NCBI GenBank assembly: GCA_016208495.1
Contig: JACQXX010000107.1
Span: 56,630 to 120,629 of the forward strand
DNA length: 64,000 bases
From: Acidobacteriota bacterium
GTDB taxonomy: Bacteria; Acidobacteriota; Blastocatellia; Chloracidobacteriales; Chloracidobacteriaceae
Direction: 5' to 3'
The first letter of the stretch is position 1; each line of letters opens with the position of its first letter. A model generated the notes under the pieces. That model saw only the letters and a program-made list of their open reading frames with translations, ran no database searches and had not been told where the DNA came from. Position numbers and translations under genes: made by a program. This document shows positions 33,480 through 42,020 of this stretch, piece after piece.

Positions 33480-35702
33480 ATGAGCATTATGAAAACCAGG
33501 CCGTTGCAGGTGCTCTTGAGTATCCTGTTGATCATCTTTTCTGTCCAGGCGGTGGCTCAAACGCCACAATCCCCGCCACAAGGGAATGAAGAAGAGCCCA
33601 CACTCCGAATTGGAACAGATTTGCTTCAGATTGATGCAGTGGTCACCGATAAGCAGGGACGCCCGGTTGATCATCTGAAGCTGGAAGACTTCGAACTGCT
33701 TGAAGACGGAAAACCTCAAGCAATCGCCTTTTTTTCCGTGATGAAAAGCGGTGCTCCATTGAACCCAACGGGCGTGAAGTCAGATCCGGGCCAGCCTCGC
33801 TCAACTGATATTCCGGCTGTCGGAGAAAATCCAGGCCGGACCCTGGTGCTCATGGTTGATGATCTGCACATTGCTTCGGCACATATGCCGGGCGTCAAAA
33901 AGCAGCTCCTCAAATTCATTGATGAAAGTGTCGCGGACGGAGATCGTGTCGCGATTGTTGCGACCAGCGGCGGACCTGGGTTTTTGCAACAGCTCACCGC
34001 TGACCGCCGCGTGATGAAGCTCGCCGTCAACCGAATCAGTTCCTTGACCAGGACGTCAACACAGCCGGGCGACCCCACCCAGATGACCGAATATCAGGCC
34101 CAAAAGATCCTTGAAGGAGACCTGCCGGCAAAAGATTTGGCCATAACGACCTATCTTCGCAATACTGGCGATCCGCTTCCTCGGGCAGCCGTCGAAACAA
34201 TCGTCGAATCAACCGCACGTCAGATTGTAACGAGCATCACGATACTGACCAGCGCGACCCTGACCACCATGAGAAACGCGATTACCTCGGTCAAAAGTAT
34301 ACCGGGGCGTAAAGCCATGCTGCTGGTTTCAGACGGTTTTCAGCTTGAGTTGCGCGAGGCCAGTCACGGCGCCGAGATGAATCGCGTGATTGACGCCGCG
34401 ACCCGAAGTGGAGTCGTGATCTATTCGCAGAGCAGTGCTGGCCTGGTCGCGCTCAGCCCGTTTGGTGGCGACATCAGCAACAGCGGCGTTTTAGACCCAA
34501 CCGGCGTGGCGCACAGTCTGGCAACCCAATCGCTCAACGCCAGCACGTCGGCGCTCCGCACGCTCGCGGCGGAGACGGGAGGCACCGCAACGCTCAATAC
34601 CAATGATCTTCAATTGGGATTTCAGAAACTCGTCGAAGACAGCCGACTGTACTACATTCTGTCTTACTATCCTGAAAATACCGCTCGCGACGGGAAACTT
34701 CGCACCATCGAAGTTCGCCTGAAAAAGCCAAACGACCTGATTGTGAAAGCCCGCAAAGGGTACCTGGCGCCCTCCGATACAAAACCTGAAGACGCTGCGA
34801 ACAAGAAAGAACCCGCCAGGAAAGAAAAAGGGAAAGAAGGGAAGTCATCCAACCCGAAAGCTCCCGCCGATCCGGTTGCTGAAGCGATTCAAAAAGCGCT
34901 TTATTCCATTGTTCCGCTTGAAGGACTGCGCCTGAAAGTGACTGGAGCGTTTCTGGCTGGAGAGCGCGAAAAAGAAAACGCGACGGTTTCCCTGGCGATT
35001 CATCTTCCACTGGTTGCTTTCGAGAAAACCGGAACCCACCGGCGCAATACACTGACGGCGGTGCTGACTGTGCTGGCTCAGGACGGAACGATCATTGAAG
35101 CGACCGACAACAAGTTGCAACTCAACTTCGAAGAGCGGAACTTTGAAAAAGCTTCGAAAGGCTGGTTTGTCTTTGGTAAAAAGCTGAAGCTCAAACCCGG
35201 TTTTTACAACCTCCGGTTTGCCGTTCGCGATCCGATGAGCGACCGTATCGGGAGTGTTTCCGAGTGGGTTGAAATTCCCGATCTGTCCCAGAAACAACTG
35301 GCGATGAGCAGCATCGTGATGTTGCGCGAAGATCCTTCCAGGACTCCGCCCAAAACCAGTGTTGCCGGTGACGCCCCTCTGGTTGGAAGTGATAGCCGGT
35401 TGCAGGCGCTCCGCATTTTTTCGGAGAGTTCGACTCTGGGATTTCTGAGCTATGTTTACAATGCGACTCCAGGTCACGATTTAATGCTTCAGATTCAAGT
35501 CTTGCGCCATAATTCGCCGATCTTCACGGCGCCATTGCGACCTGTCAAAGGAGCACCGGACAACTTTGACCGAATTGCCTGCGGAGCGAAAGTGCCGCTG
35601 GCTGGGTTCCCGCCCGGACGCTACGTCTTGAGCATCACTGTCACCAACGGCACAAACGCAAAACAATCGGCTCAGCAGCAACAGGATTTCACGATTGAGT
35701 AA
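33480..35702 (+). CDS. Secreted VWFA-related domain protein (acidobacterial type)
   Basis: A 740-residue exported protein with a signal peptide ending near VAQTP (residue 27). The opening mature segment LQIDAVVTDKQGRPVDHLKL followed by DFELLEDGKPQ is the signature of the acidobacterial VWFA-related family. The von Willebrand A domain (about 117-390) starts LVLMVDDLHIASAH, with a non-classical metal site (MVDD rather than DxSxS). A lysine/proline-rich linker (about 440-465) and a beta-rich C-terminal region follow. The role is unknown, probably adhesion or protein binding outside the membrane. An in-frame ATG at 33489 with GGATGA upstream is an equally good start. Confidence 0.9.
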   Translation: MSIMKTRPLQVLLSILLIIFSVQAVAQTPQSPPQGNEEEPTLRIGTDLLQIDAVVTDKQGRPVDHLKLEDFELLEDGKPQAIAFFSVMKSGAPLNPTGVKSDPGQPRSTDIPAVGENPGRTLVLMVDDLHIASAHMPGVKKQLLKFIDESVADGDRVAIVATSGGPGFLQQLTADRRVMKLAVNRISSLTRTSTQPGDPTQMTEYQAQKILEGDLPAKDLAITTYLRNTGDPLPRAAVETIVESTARQIVTSITILTSATLTTMRNAITSVKSIPGRKAMLLVSDGFQLELREASHGAEMNRVIDAATRSGVVIYSQSSAGLVALSPFGGDISNSGVLDPTGVAHSLATQSLNASTSALRTLAAETGGTATLNTNDLQLGFQKLVEDSRLYYILSYYPENTARDGKLRTIEVRLKKPNDLIVKARKGYLAPSDTKPEDAANKKEPARKEKGKEGKSSNPKAPADPVAEAIQKALYSIVPLEGLRLKVTGAFLAGEREKENATVSLAIHLPLVAFEKTGTHRRNTLTAVLTVLAQDGTIIEATDNKLQLNFEERNFEKASKGWFVFGKKLKLKPGFYNLRFAVRDPMSDRIGSVSEWVEIPDLSQKQLAMSSIVMLREDPSRTPPKTSVAGDAPLVGSDSRLQALRIFSESSTLGFLSYVYNATPGHDLMLQIQVLRHNSPIFTAPLRPVKGAPDNFDRIACGAKVPLAGFPPGRYVLSITVTNGTNAKQSAQQQQDFTIE

Positions 35703-35898
35703 GCTCAATCTGTCCATCTGATTACTGTTGAAGGTTGTACCCGGAGCTGGTTCTGGGATTGAGTTGCTCTCGAATGATTTTGTTACTAATCTCCGGTTAC
35801 ACAACAAAGCCCTAAACAAATCCTTCACGCACCTGGTTATCGCCTCGCTGATGCATAATTGCGAGATAATCTGTTTTTTGCACAACCTGGAGGGAACT

Positions 35899-36399
35899 AT
35901 GCAATCAATTCAGGAAGATATGGTCGAGCTTCGGAGACAACTCAAAATCGGGACGATACAGAAGGCATACAGAGCACTTCTCAGCTACATGATGGCGCTG
36001 CAAGCACGGTTCAAAAGCAGATATCCGAGCTACTCGATTACAGGGCTCTATCACGGATATCTGGATATATCTTACTTTGCCGTCATCCCGCCATCGTTCA
36101 AGCATCGTGGTTTGAAGATCGCAATCGTCTTCAACTATGAAGCGTTCAGATTCGAAGCCTGGCTTGCCGGAACCAATCGGCAGATTCAACGGAAGTACTG
36201 GCAGGTAGTCAGGAACGGCCAATGGCCCGAATACCGAATTATGACACCCGGAAAAGGTGTTGACTCGATCATTGAGTGCAATCTGGCCGAAAGCCCTGAT
36301 TTTGGTGACCTTGACAATCTAACTGCAAGGATCGAAAAGAACATAATCGAGTTCATTGATACCGTTGAAAGATTCCTCTCTGATCAGGAGACTTTGTGA
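35899..36399 (+). CDS. DUF7000-like hypothetical protein
   Basis: A 166-residue cytoplasmic protein. ATG 35899 has GGAGGG six bases upstream; the longer frame from 35728 has no support. The segment YPSYSITGLYHGYLDISYFA, then KIAIVFNYEAFRFEAWLAG and RQIQRKYWQ, matches what I recall of the DUF7000 family of Bacteroidetes and Firmicutes. Function is unknown. The family name is from memory; the gene itself is well supported by its ribosome site. Confidence 0.75.
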   Translation: MQSIQEDMVELRRQLKIGTIQKAYRALLSYMMALQARFKSRYPSYSITGLYHGYLDISYFAVIPPSFKHRGLKIAIVFNYEAFRFEAWLAGTNRQIQRKYWQVVRNGQWPEYRIMTPGKGVDSIIECNLAESPDFGDLDNLTARIEKNIIEFIDTVERFLSDQETL

Positions 36400-36496
36400 A
36401 GCAGCTATCTGGTCATCGGGTATGGCAACTGTGGCAATTTCTGCTTCCTATCAACTTCGGTTGAACCGTCACCGCAACCCTGAACCCTAAATAATT

Positions 36497-37300
36497 ATGA
36501 TCATCGCTCTGGCATCGCCCGCTGTCGCTACGACCCTTGATGATGGGTTGGAAAAAGTAAAACGGTATCTGTCTGAAGCTTCCACCCAGGGAGCCAAAAT
36601 TGTCTGTTTCCCAGAAGCCTATCTCCCAGGTTTGCGCGGGCAGGATTTCGACGTCTTCCCTTTTGATCAGGCCGAACAGGAACGTGTCCTCCAGACGGTA
36701 TCGCAATGGTCAAAAACCTATGCCATTGCCACAATTCTTGGAATGGAACGGCTTACGGCGACTGGCCGCCAAATTGTGGCCTGCGTGTTTGACACCGACG
36801 GGCAAATCCAGGGCTTTCAAACCAAGAATCAGATTGCTCCGACTGAAGATGAGTTCTATGTGCCGGGCACGACTCGTCAACTTTTCGAAGTCAACGGAAC
36901 AAAGTTTGGCATTGCGATTTGTCATGAAGGCTGGCGCTATCCCGAAACTGTTCGCTGGGCGGCGGTCCGGGGTGCCAAAATCGTCTTTCACCCGCAGCAT
37001 ACTGGAAGCACTCGCGAAGGCGTTCGACTGACGGAATGGGGTTCGGCTGAGGCGCCGTACTACGAAAAGGCGATGGTGATGCGCAGCATCGAGAACACGA
37101 TCTATTTTGCGAGTGTCAACTACGGGCTGCCGTTCCAGGAATCAGCGACCTGCGTCATTACTCCATCGGGCGAGTGCCAGGCATTTTTGCCTTATGGTCA
37201 GGAAGGCGTACTGGTCCAGGCCATCAACCTTGACGAAGCGACCGGACTGATTGCCCGGCGGTACGCTCCTGAGCGATACAAGGAAGGGAAACTGGAGTGA
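36497..37300 (+). CDS. Carbon-nitrogen hydrolase (nitrilase superfamily)
   Basis: A 267-residue amidase-like enzyme with the Glu-Lys-Cys triad: Glu40 in VCFPEAYLPG, Lys near 110 in QTKNQIAPTEDE, and Cys near 142 in GIAICHEGWRYPE. Members hydrolyse amides or nitriles; the closest subgroup cannot be told from sequence alone. The start is preceded by CCCTGAACCCTAA rather than a ribosome site. Its stop overlaps the GTG start of the next gene by two bases (GTGA), indicating coupled translation. Confidence 0.88.
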   Translation: MIIALASPAVATTLDDGLEKVKRYLSEASTQGAKIVCFPEAYLPGLRGQDFDVFPFDQAEQERVLQTVSQWSKTYAIATILGMERLTATGRQIVACVFDTDGQIQGFQTKNQIAPTEDEFYVPGTTRQLFEVNGTKFGIAICHEGWRYPETVRWAAVRGAKIVFHPQHTGSTREGVRLTEWGSAEAPYYEKAMVMRSIENTIYFASVNYGLPFQESATCVITPSGECQAFLPYGQEGVLVQAINLDEATGLIARRYAPERYKEGKLE

Positions 37301-37797
37301 GCGACCAGATGAAATTCCAGTACATCCTTCACCGGGCAGGTTGGGCAACGGCGATTCTTTCGTGCCAGGACCAGACCATTGAAATGACAGTTTCATACCT
37401 GCACGACTCGCTCCGGAATCTTGCCTCGGCAGTAATTGCACTTTTGAATGGAGCAACTGAAGTCAGTGTTATCTTTATGGATGAACCGGGCGAACATCGT
37501 CTAGTTCTTCGACGAAAAGATCAGACAACTGTTTCCCTGGAGGTTCGCTGGTATGAAGACTGGTACAGTTGGGGGATCGGCAGCTCTGATTTTGAAACAC
37601 TTTTGTCTGGAGTTACTCGACTGACCCACCTTCGCGGGCAGGTTTTATCAGCAATGAAACAAATTTTGGATGAGCATGGCGAAATCGGGTACAAACAGAA
37701 GTGGTGCTTGCACGAATTCCCAATGGAGGAGCTTCGTCAGTTGCAAGCCAGCTACCGGCGTTCAGCAGATGGTTTCTGTTCAGAGTTCAAGCTTTAG
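37297..37797 (+). CDS. Hypothetical protein coupled to the nitrilase-like gene
   Basis: A 166-residue protein with a GTG start inside the stop codon of the preceding gene (GTGA). It contains LHDSLRNLASAVIALLNG, VIFMDEPGEHRLVLRRKD and SLEVRWYEDW, an alpha/beta pattern like small immunity-type proteins, but no family is recognised. The last residues CSEFKL and the TAG stop are encoded by the dispersed repeat GTTCAGAGTTCAAGCTT (37778-37801), so the original C-terminus may have been different. Confidence 0.65.
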   Translation: MSDQMKFQYILHRAGWATAILSCQDQTIEMTVSYLHDSLRNLASAVIALLNGATEVSVIFMDEPGEHRLVLRRKDQTTVSLEVRWYEDWYSWGIGSSDFETLLSGVTRLTHLRGQVLSAMKQILDEHGEIGYKQKWCLHEFPMEELRQLQASYRRSADGFCSEFKL

Positions 37798-37833
37798 CTT
37801 GGCCAAACTGTGGAGTGTGACAGGCGAAATCTT

Positions 37834-38301
37834 ATGTCCAAACTTCCTTCATCAGTTGCTACCTTTCTCAGCCACCATGCAATTGCTGTCGCTGGTGTGT
37901 CCAGAGATTCCACCCAACCCGCAAATGCTATTTTCAGAAGGCTCAAGGAGTGTGGCCATCTTGTGTTTGCCGTCAACCCAAAGGCTGAACAGGTGGAAGA
38001 TGGGCCGTGCTATCCCAACCTCCGCTCACTTCCTCAACCAGTTGGGGCTGTCGTCATCGCAACCCACCCGAACGTCTCAGCCCAGGTAGTGCGTGAATGC
38101 GCCGAGCTAGGAATCCGGCATGTCTGGTTTCATCGGTCGTTCGGAGAGGGAAGTGTGTCGGAAGAAGCCATTCGCGAATGCCAGGCAAATGGGATCGAGT
38201 GTATCGTCGGAGGCTGCCCGATGATGTACTGTGGTCACGTAGATTTTGGCCATCGGTGTATGAAGTGGATCCTCAAGTTTCAACATCGTGTTCCGGGATG
38301 A
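37834..38301 (+). CDS. CoA-binding (YccU-like) protein
   Basis: A 155-residue Rossmann-fold protein of the CoA-binding family. Typical features are AIAVAGVSRDSTQPANAIFR near residue 17, VFAVNPKAEQVEDGPCYPNL near 46, VVIATHPNVSAQVVREC near 72 and GIRHVWFHRSFGEGSVSEE near 91. The protein binds CoA; the physiological role is unclear. It follows the nitrilase pair on the same strand. I chose ATG 37834 over the GTG at 37810 because the domain begins just after it. Confidence 0.88.
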   Translation: MSKLPSSVATFLSHHAIAVAGVSRDSTQPANAIFRRLKECGHLVFAVNPKAEQVEDGPCYPNLRSLPQPVGAVVIATHPNVSAQVVRECAELGIRHVWFHRSFGEGSVSEEAIRECQANGIECIVGGCPMMYCGHVDFGHRCMKWILKFQHRVPG

Positions 38302-38381
38302 ATGGCAGAATCAGAGTTGATGGTAAATAATGCAGAGCCCATACTGGGAGAGTTAATCCCTTCGTGAACCGTGAGGCACCC

Positions 38382-38990
38382 ATGACCCGAGAAATAGTTG
38401 AGCAACCGTTAGCAATGTTCTTACCTGTGGCTCTGGATGTGCATTCGGTACAGTTGAGTGACGAACAATTTCATCAGCTTTGTCGAGATAACAGAGATCT
38501 GAGATTCGAACTCACCGCCAAAGGAGAACTCATCATCATGCCTCCAACTGGCGCCTTAACCGGATGGCGCAATGCAAAGCTTACTTACCGCCTGACGGCC
38601 TGGGCTGACGCTGATGGAACCGGACTCACGTTCGATTCTTCAACTGGATTTACTTTGCCAAACGGGGCCAAGCGTTCACCTGATGCCGCCTGGATCAAAC
38701 GCGAACGGTGGGAGGCACTGACCGAAAAAGAACAGGAAGGGTTTGCTCCTCTGTGTCCTGATTTTGTCGTGGAGCTGCGTTCGCCCGAAGATTCACTTTC
38801 AATCCTTCAAGAGAAAATGGTCGAATACCAGGAGAATGGCGCTCAGTTGGGACTCCTGATTGATCCCAAAGCAAAACGAGTGTATGTCTATCGGCCAGAA
38901 CAGACGGTTGAAGTTCTTGAGAATCCAGAAGCCGTTTCGTGTGACCCGCTTTTGCCAGCATTTACTTTAAGTTTGAAAGACATCTGGTAA
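38382..38990 (+). CDS. Uma2-family (DUF820) putative endonuclease
   Basis: A 202-residue protein of the Uma2 family, which has a PD-(D/E)XK nuclease fold. Key positions are FELTAKGELIIMPPTG near residue 46, SPDAAWIKRERW near 106 (the Asp of the active site) and PDFVVELRSPEDSL near 127 (Glu within VELRS). ATG 38382 has GAGG five bases upstream; a GTG at 38364 is possible. The family is multicopy in cyanobacteria and Acidobacteria and has no confirmed cellular role. Confidence 0.88.
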   Translation: MTREIVEQPLAMFLPVALDVHSVQLSDEQFHQLCRDNRDLRFELTAKGELIIMPPTGALTGWRNAKLTYRLTAWADADGTGLTFDSSTGFTLPNGAKRSPDAAWIKRERWEALTEKEQEGFAPLCPDFVVELRSPEDSLSILQEKMVEYQENGAQLGLLIDPKAKRVYVYRPEQTVEVLENPEAVSCDPLLPAFTLSLKDIW

Positions 38991-39034
38991 GTGGGCGGCT
39001 ACTCAAAAATGGCTTCAAGCAAAGGAGATCGTGT

Positions 39035-39457
39035 ATGAACTGGCAAGATCTATCGGCTATGTCGCCCTATCAAACCGCGTTGGAAATTGAAGCCGAGTTA
39101 GCCAAAGGAAACATCACCGAAGCCTCCGCTGGCTTAAAGGAGTTAATCGAAGCCTTGGGACGATCAGAAAAACGCGCCTTAAAAAGTCAGCTCATTCGGT
39201 TAATGGCCCACATCATCAAATGGAAGACCCAGCCGGAAAAACGATCACGCAGTTGGGTGGCAACCATTGGCAATGCCCGCGAAGAAATCGCCGATATTCA
39301 AGAAGAAACCCCCAGTCTGACCAACGACGTCGTCCGGGAGATGTGGGGAAAATGCTTCCAAGCAGCAAAACGGGATGCCGAAGCGGAAATGAACCAGGAA
39401 ACGTTGCTTTCTGAACTTTCGTGGGGAGATGTGTTTGAGGCAGAGTATAAAAAATGA
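39035..39457 (+). CDS. DUF29-family protein
   Basis: A 140-residue helical protein with a good AAAGGAGA ribosome site. It shows the DUF29 plan: helical N-terminus, LKSQLIRLMAHIIKWKTQPE near residue 50, RSWVATIGNAREEIADI near 71, and a C-terminal W-x-x-CFQAAKRDAEAEM region. The family is common in cyanobacteria and some other bacteria, and its function is unknown. It follows the Uma2 gene by 44 bp, a frequent type of neighbour. Confidence 0.85.
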   Translation: MNWQDLSAMSPYQTALEIEAELAKGNITEASAGLKELIEALGRSEKRALKSQLIRLMAHIIKWKTQPEKRSRSWVATIGNAREEIADIQEETPSLTNDVVREMWGKCFQAAKRDAEAEMNQETLLSELSWGDVFEAEYKK

Positions 39458-39485
39458 ATAAAGCGAATGACGCCTCAAAATGCTA

Positions 39486-39992
39486 TCAGGACTCAGGTCC
39501 TTGATACCCTTCAGCAAATTTGATTGCCCAGTCATATTGTTTTTTCATCTCCGGCACTGGCCAATCCCTGGCCTTGCTTATCACCTCAAAGGCATCGTTG
39601 ACGTTCATCCCATCCAAAATCAGGACACATCCGGCGAGCAATGCCGACCGACCAATCCCCGCATAACAGTGAATGGCGACATTTTTTCCTTCTAACAGAA
39701 ACCCGTGAAGCTGCTGAATCACTCGGGCCGTGTCTGGCATGGAATCCGGAATAAAATGATCAACAATAGGGTGCGAGATGAAGGTGATGCCTTGTTCACG
39801 GCACAGGTCGGGCTCTGCCATCAAGCCTTGCGCCAGCACTTCAGGTTGTGTCAAACACGAAACTACAATATGAATGTTTTCAGCCGCGAACCGGGCAATT
39901 TCAGCTTCGAGAAACATGCCGCCTCTGGGACGTGGCATAATTGCCAGCCGTCCACCGCCGACGTGTGTGATCCAGAAAACTTTTGAATTCAT
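39486..39992 (-). CDS. Dual-specificity / tyrosine protein phosphatase
   Basis: A 168-residue phosphatase with the signature HCYAGIGRS (Cys nucleophile, Arg) near residue 116 and a preceding HPIVDHFIPDS loop whose Asp may be the general acid. It opens with VFWITHVGGGRLAIMPRPRGG, typical of bacterial dual-specificity phosphatases. It could counter the nearby kinases if it acts on proteins, though nothing in the sequence proves that. ATG 39992 is chosen; a TTG at 40019 would overlap the divergent HIT gene. Confidence 0.85.
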   Translation of the reverse strand: MNSKVFWITHVGGGRLAIMPRPRGGMFLEAEIARFAAENIHIVVSCLTQPEVLAQGLMAEPDLCREQGITFISHPIVDHFIPDSMPDTARVIQQLHGFLLEGKNVAIHCYAGIGRSALLAGCVLILDGMNVNDAFEVISKARDWPVPEMKKQYDWAIKFAEGYQGPES

Positions 39993-40012
39993 AGAATTAA
40001 AATGAGGTTTCA

Positions 40013-40438
40013 ATGACAAGCCAATGTGTCTTTTGTGATATCGTCAATGGCAGTCAACCTGCCAGCATTGTCTTTGAAGATGAATTCACGCTGGCATTTA
40101 TGGACATTCGTCAGTTTCATGCGGGTCATGTCCTGGTCATACCACGGCAGCATTTCAATGATGTTCGGGAATTGGATCGTGAAACAGGTGCGGCCTTGAT
40201 GCACACTGTGTCACGCCTCACCCGAGCGGTTGGACTGGCTTTCCCAAATGACGGCTTGAGTCTCTGGCACTCCATCGGCCCCGCGGCGTTCCAGGAAGTG
40301 CCGCATTTGCACATCCACATTCACCCACGGCTCCCGGACGATAACTTCCTGCGTGTCTATCCCGGCAATCCTCCAGGTTCAGATCAAGCAACCCGTGACC
40401 AGTATGCTGAACTGGTCCGCGCACGGCTGGATTTGTGA
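40013..40438 (+). CDS. HIT-family hydrolase
   Basis: A 141-residue histidine-triad protein. CVFCDIVNG at residues 5-13 contains the first pair of zinc-binding cysteines, and the triad HLHIHIHPR lies near residue 100. GAGG lies upstream of the ATG. Family members hydrolyse nucleoside phosphoramidates or dinucleoside polyphosphates. The start is 21 bp from that of the divergent phosphatase gene, so the two share a promoter region. Confidence 0.9.
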   Translation: MTSQCVFCDIVNGSQPASIVFEDEFTLAFMDIRQFHAGHVLVIPRQHFNDVRELDRETGAALMHTVSRLTRAVGLAFPNDGLSLWHSIGPAAFQEVPHLHIHIHPRLPDDNFLRVYPGNPPGSDQATRDQYAELVRARLDL

Positions 40439-40443
40439 AAAAA

Positions 40444-40525
40444 CCTTCGGGCTGAAAACCTCGGGCTGAAGACTTCAGGCTGAAGAAGTTGGGTAATTCA
40501 GCCCCAAGCCCGTTGTTTTCAGCCT
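40444..40525. repeat. Inverted GGGCTGAA arrays
   Basis: Three imperfect TTCGGGCTGAAAACC-type units (40444-40488) face the complement CAGCCCCAAGCCCGTTGTTTTCAGCC (40498-40525), forming a potential hairpin between the convergent HIT and MFS genes. The right arm contains the TGA stop of the MFS gene. It could serve as a terminator for both. Confidence 0.7.
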
Positions 40526-41769
40526 CCTGCTTTCACGGTTTCACCTTCTTCAGATTTCATTGCTTCGGCACTGCGCAGGCCAAACAAACCCAAAATCAGT
40601 ACTGCGGCGAGACAGGCAACCGAGCCGCTGTAAAACGGCGCGTGCGGACCAAAGTGCTTGAAGGAAAATCCACCCCAGGCCGGGCCAAGAATCCGACCAA
40701 AGCTTGAAATCGAAGACGACACACCGATGACTTTGCCCTGTTCGCTGGCCGAAGTACGGCGGGAAATCAATGCCAACGCGGTTGGCGTCACCAGTGCCGT
40801 GCCAATTGCCAAACTTCCGGTGAAGACATAGAGCCCGAAATTCATATGGGCGAAGGTCAATAAGGTCATGCTGCTCCCAAGGATACACAAACCCGCCAGT
40901 AAAACTGGTGCTTCACCAAAGCGTTTGACCAGTGGCCGAATGAGTCCTCCCTGGACCAGAGTGGTGGTAAATCCCATAAAGGCAAAGAGATAAGCGGTTC
41001 TTTCCTCGGTATAATGGACCTGGACTTTGGTAAACAGTGGCAGCATCGCCATATACAAAATCGAAGCCACGGTCATCAGGAAAGCGACAACCAGCAAGCT
41101 ATTTAACTGTGGGTTGTGGAAGGCTTCAAGGATGTTCGAGAGCCGTGATGAAGTATGTTCCGTCGAAGATGCTGATTTATTAGGGATGCGGACTTCAGGG
41201 AGCAAGAGCCACATGGCGACCATATTGGAAAAAGCCAGGGCGGCAGCCACAAAGAATGGTGTTGCCACTCCGAAATGGCGGGCAATGATGCCGGAAATGG
41301 CAGGCCCAAAGGTGTATCCCAGTCCAATTGCCGCTCCGACCATGCCCATTCCTTGAGCCCGGTTCTCAGGTTCAGTAATATCGGCGACATAACTTTGAGC
41401 GGTGGCAATGTTGGCGCCGGTAATTCCATCCAACGCACGTGCCACAAACAGGACCATCAGCCCAATTCCGATTGCCGATGAGGCCAGTCCGGTGAGCAGT
41501 GCGGCCAGACTGGTGCCAAGCATGCTGTAGACCAGTACTGGTTTGCGGCCAACACGATCTGACCAGAGTCCCAACCACGGCGCCGCCAGCAATTGAGTAA
41601 AGGAATAGGTCGAAAGCAGCAGACCAATCGTCAATTCGTCGGCTTGAAAGCGGAGGGCATATGTGGGGAGAATTGGAATCACCATTGCCCAACTCATGGT
41701 GTCAATGAACACAACAAAAAAAATCAGCAGCATCGGGACGTGGTGGCGGGTAAATTTAAACTGAACCAT
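40519..41769 (-). CDS. MFS transporter (TetA-like drug exporter)
   Basis: A 416-residue inner-membrane protein with about 12 helices. The motif GLWSDRVGRKP between helices 2 and 3 and the opening LLIFFVVFIDTMSWAMVIPILP fit the tetracycline-resistance type of drug:proton antiporters. LDGITGANIATAQSYVADIT near residue 115 is also characteristic of that subgroup. Substrates are unpredictable, and chromosomal relatives often do not confer tetracycline resistance. Its TGA stop lies within a GGCTGAA repeat. An array of CCTGGGGCTGAGGG units lies upstream. Confidence 0.9.
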   Translation of the reverse strand: MVQFKFTRHHVPMLLIFFVVFIDTMSWAMVIPILPTYALRFQADELTIGLLLSTYSFTQLLAAPWLGLWSDRVGRKPVLVYSMLGTSLAALLTGLASSAIGIGLMVLFVARALDGITGANIATAQSYVADITEPENRAQGMGMVGAAIGLGYTFGPAISGIIARHFGVATPFFVAAALAFSNMVAMWLLLPEVRIPNKSASSTEHTSSRLSNILEAFHNPQLNSLLVVAFLMTVASILYMAMLPLFTKVQVHYTEERTAYLFAFMGFTTTLVQGGLIRPLVKRFGEAPVLLAGLCILGSSMTLLTFAHMNFGLYVFTGSLAIGTALVTPTALALISRRTSASEQGKVIGVSSSISSFGRILGPAWGGFSFKHFGPHAPFYSGSVACLAAVLILGLFGLRSAEAMKSEEGETVKAGG

Positions 41770-41775
41770 AGCTTA

Positions 41776-42004
41776 TGAGGGCCTGGGGCTGAGGGCCTGG
41801 GGAAACTCCAATCCTTCTAACCCGTTCGCTTTTGCCAATGTGGGGCAATGATTTATAACTGGCTTCAATACAAGGTTTTAGATAGGACAAGCAGGTTATG
41901 AGTCAAGGAATCTGCCAGTTTAGCCTGAATGTTTTTGAAACTGCAAACCAGTTGAGTTTTGCGATTTGAACCCGTTTTCTTCAGCCCTGAGCCCCAAGCC
42001 CTGG
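41776..42004. repeat. Inverted GCCCTGAG/CCCCAAG arrays
   Basis: GAGGGCCTGGGGCTGAGGGCCTGGGG at 41776-41802 faces CAGCCCTGAGCCCCAAGCCCTGG at 41981-42004 across a 178 bp spacer. The block fills the 251 bp gap between two MFS genes; the spacer has no evident gene. Confidence 0.75.
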
Positions 42005-42020
42005 TTTTCTCAGTCCCAGT

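Noticed and set aside
35728..35898. Longer start for the DUF7000-like protein
   Set aside because: The added residues are not domain-like, and the ATG at 35899 has a strong GGAGGG site.
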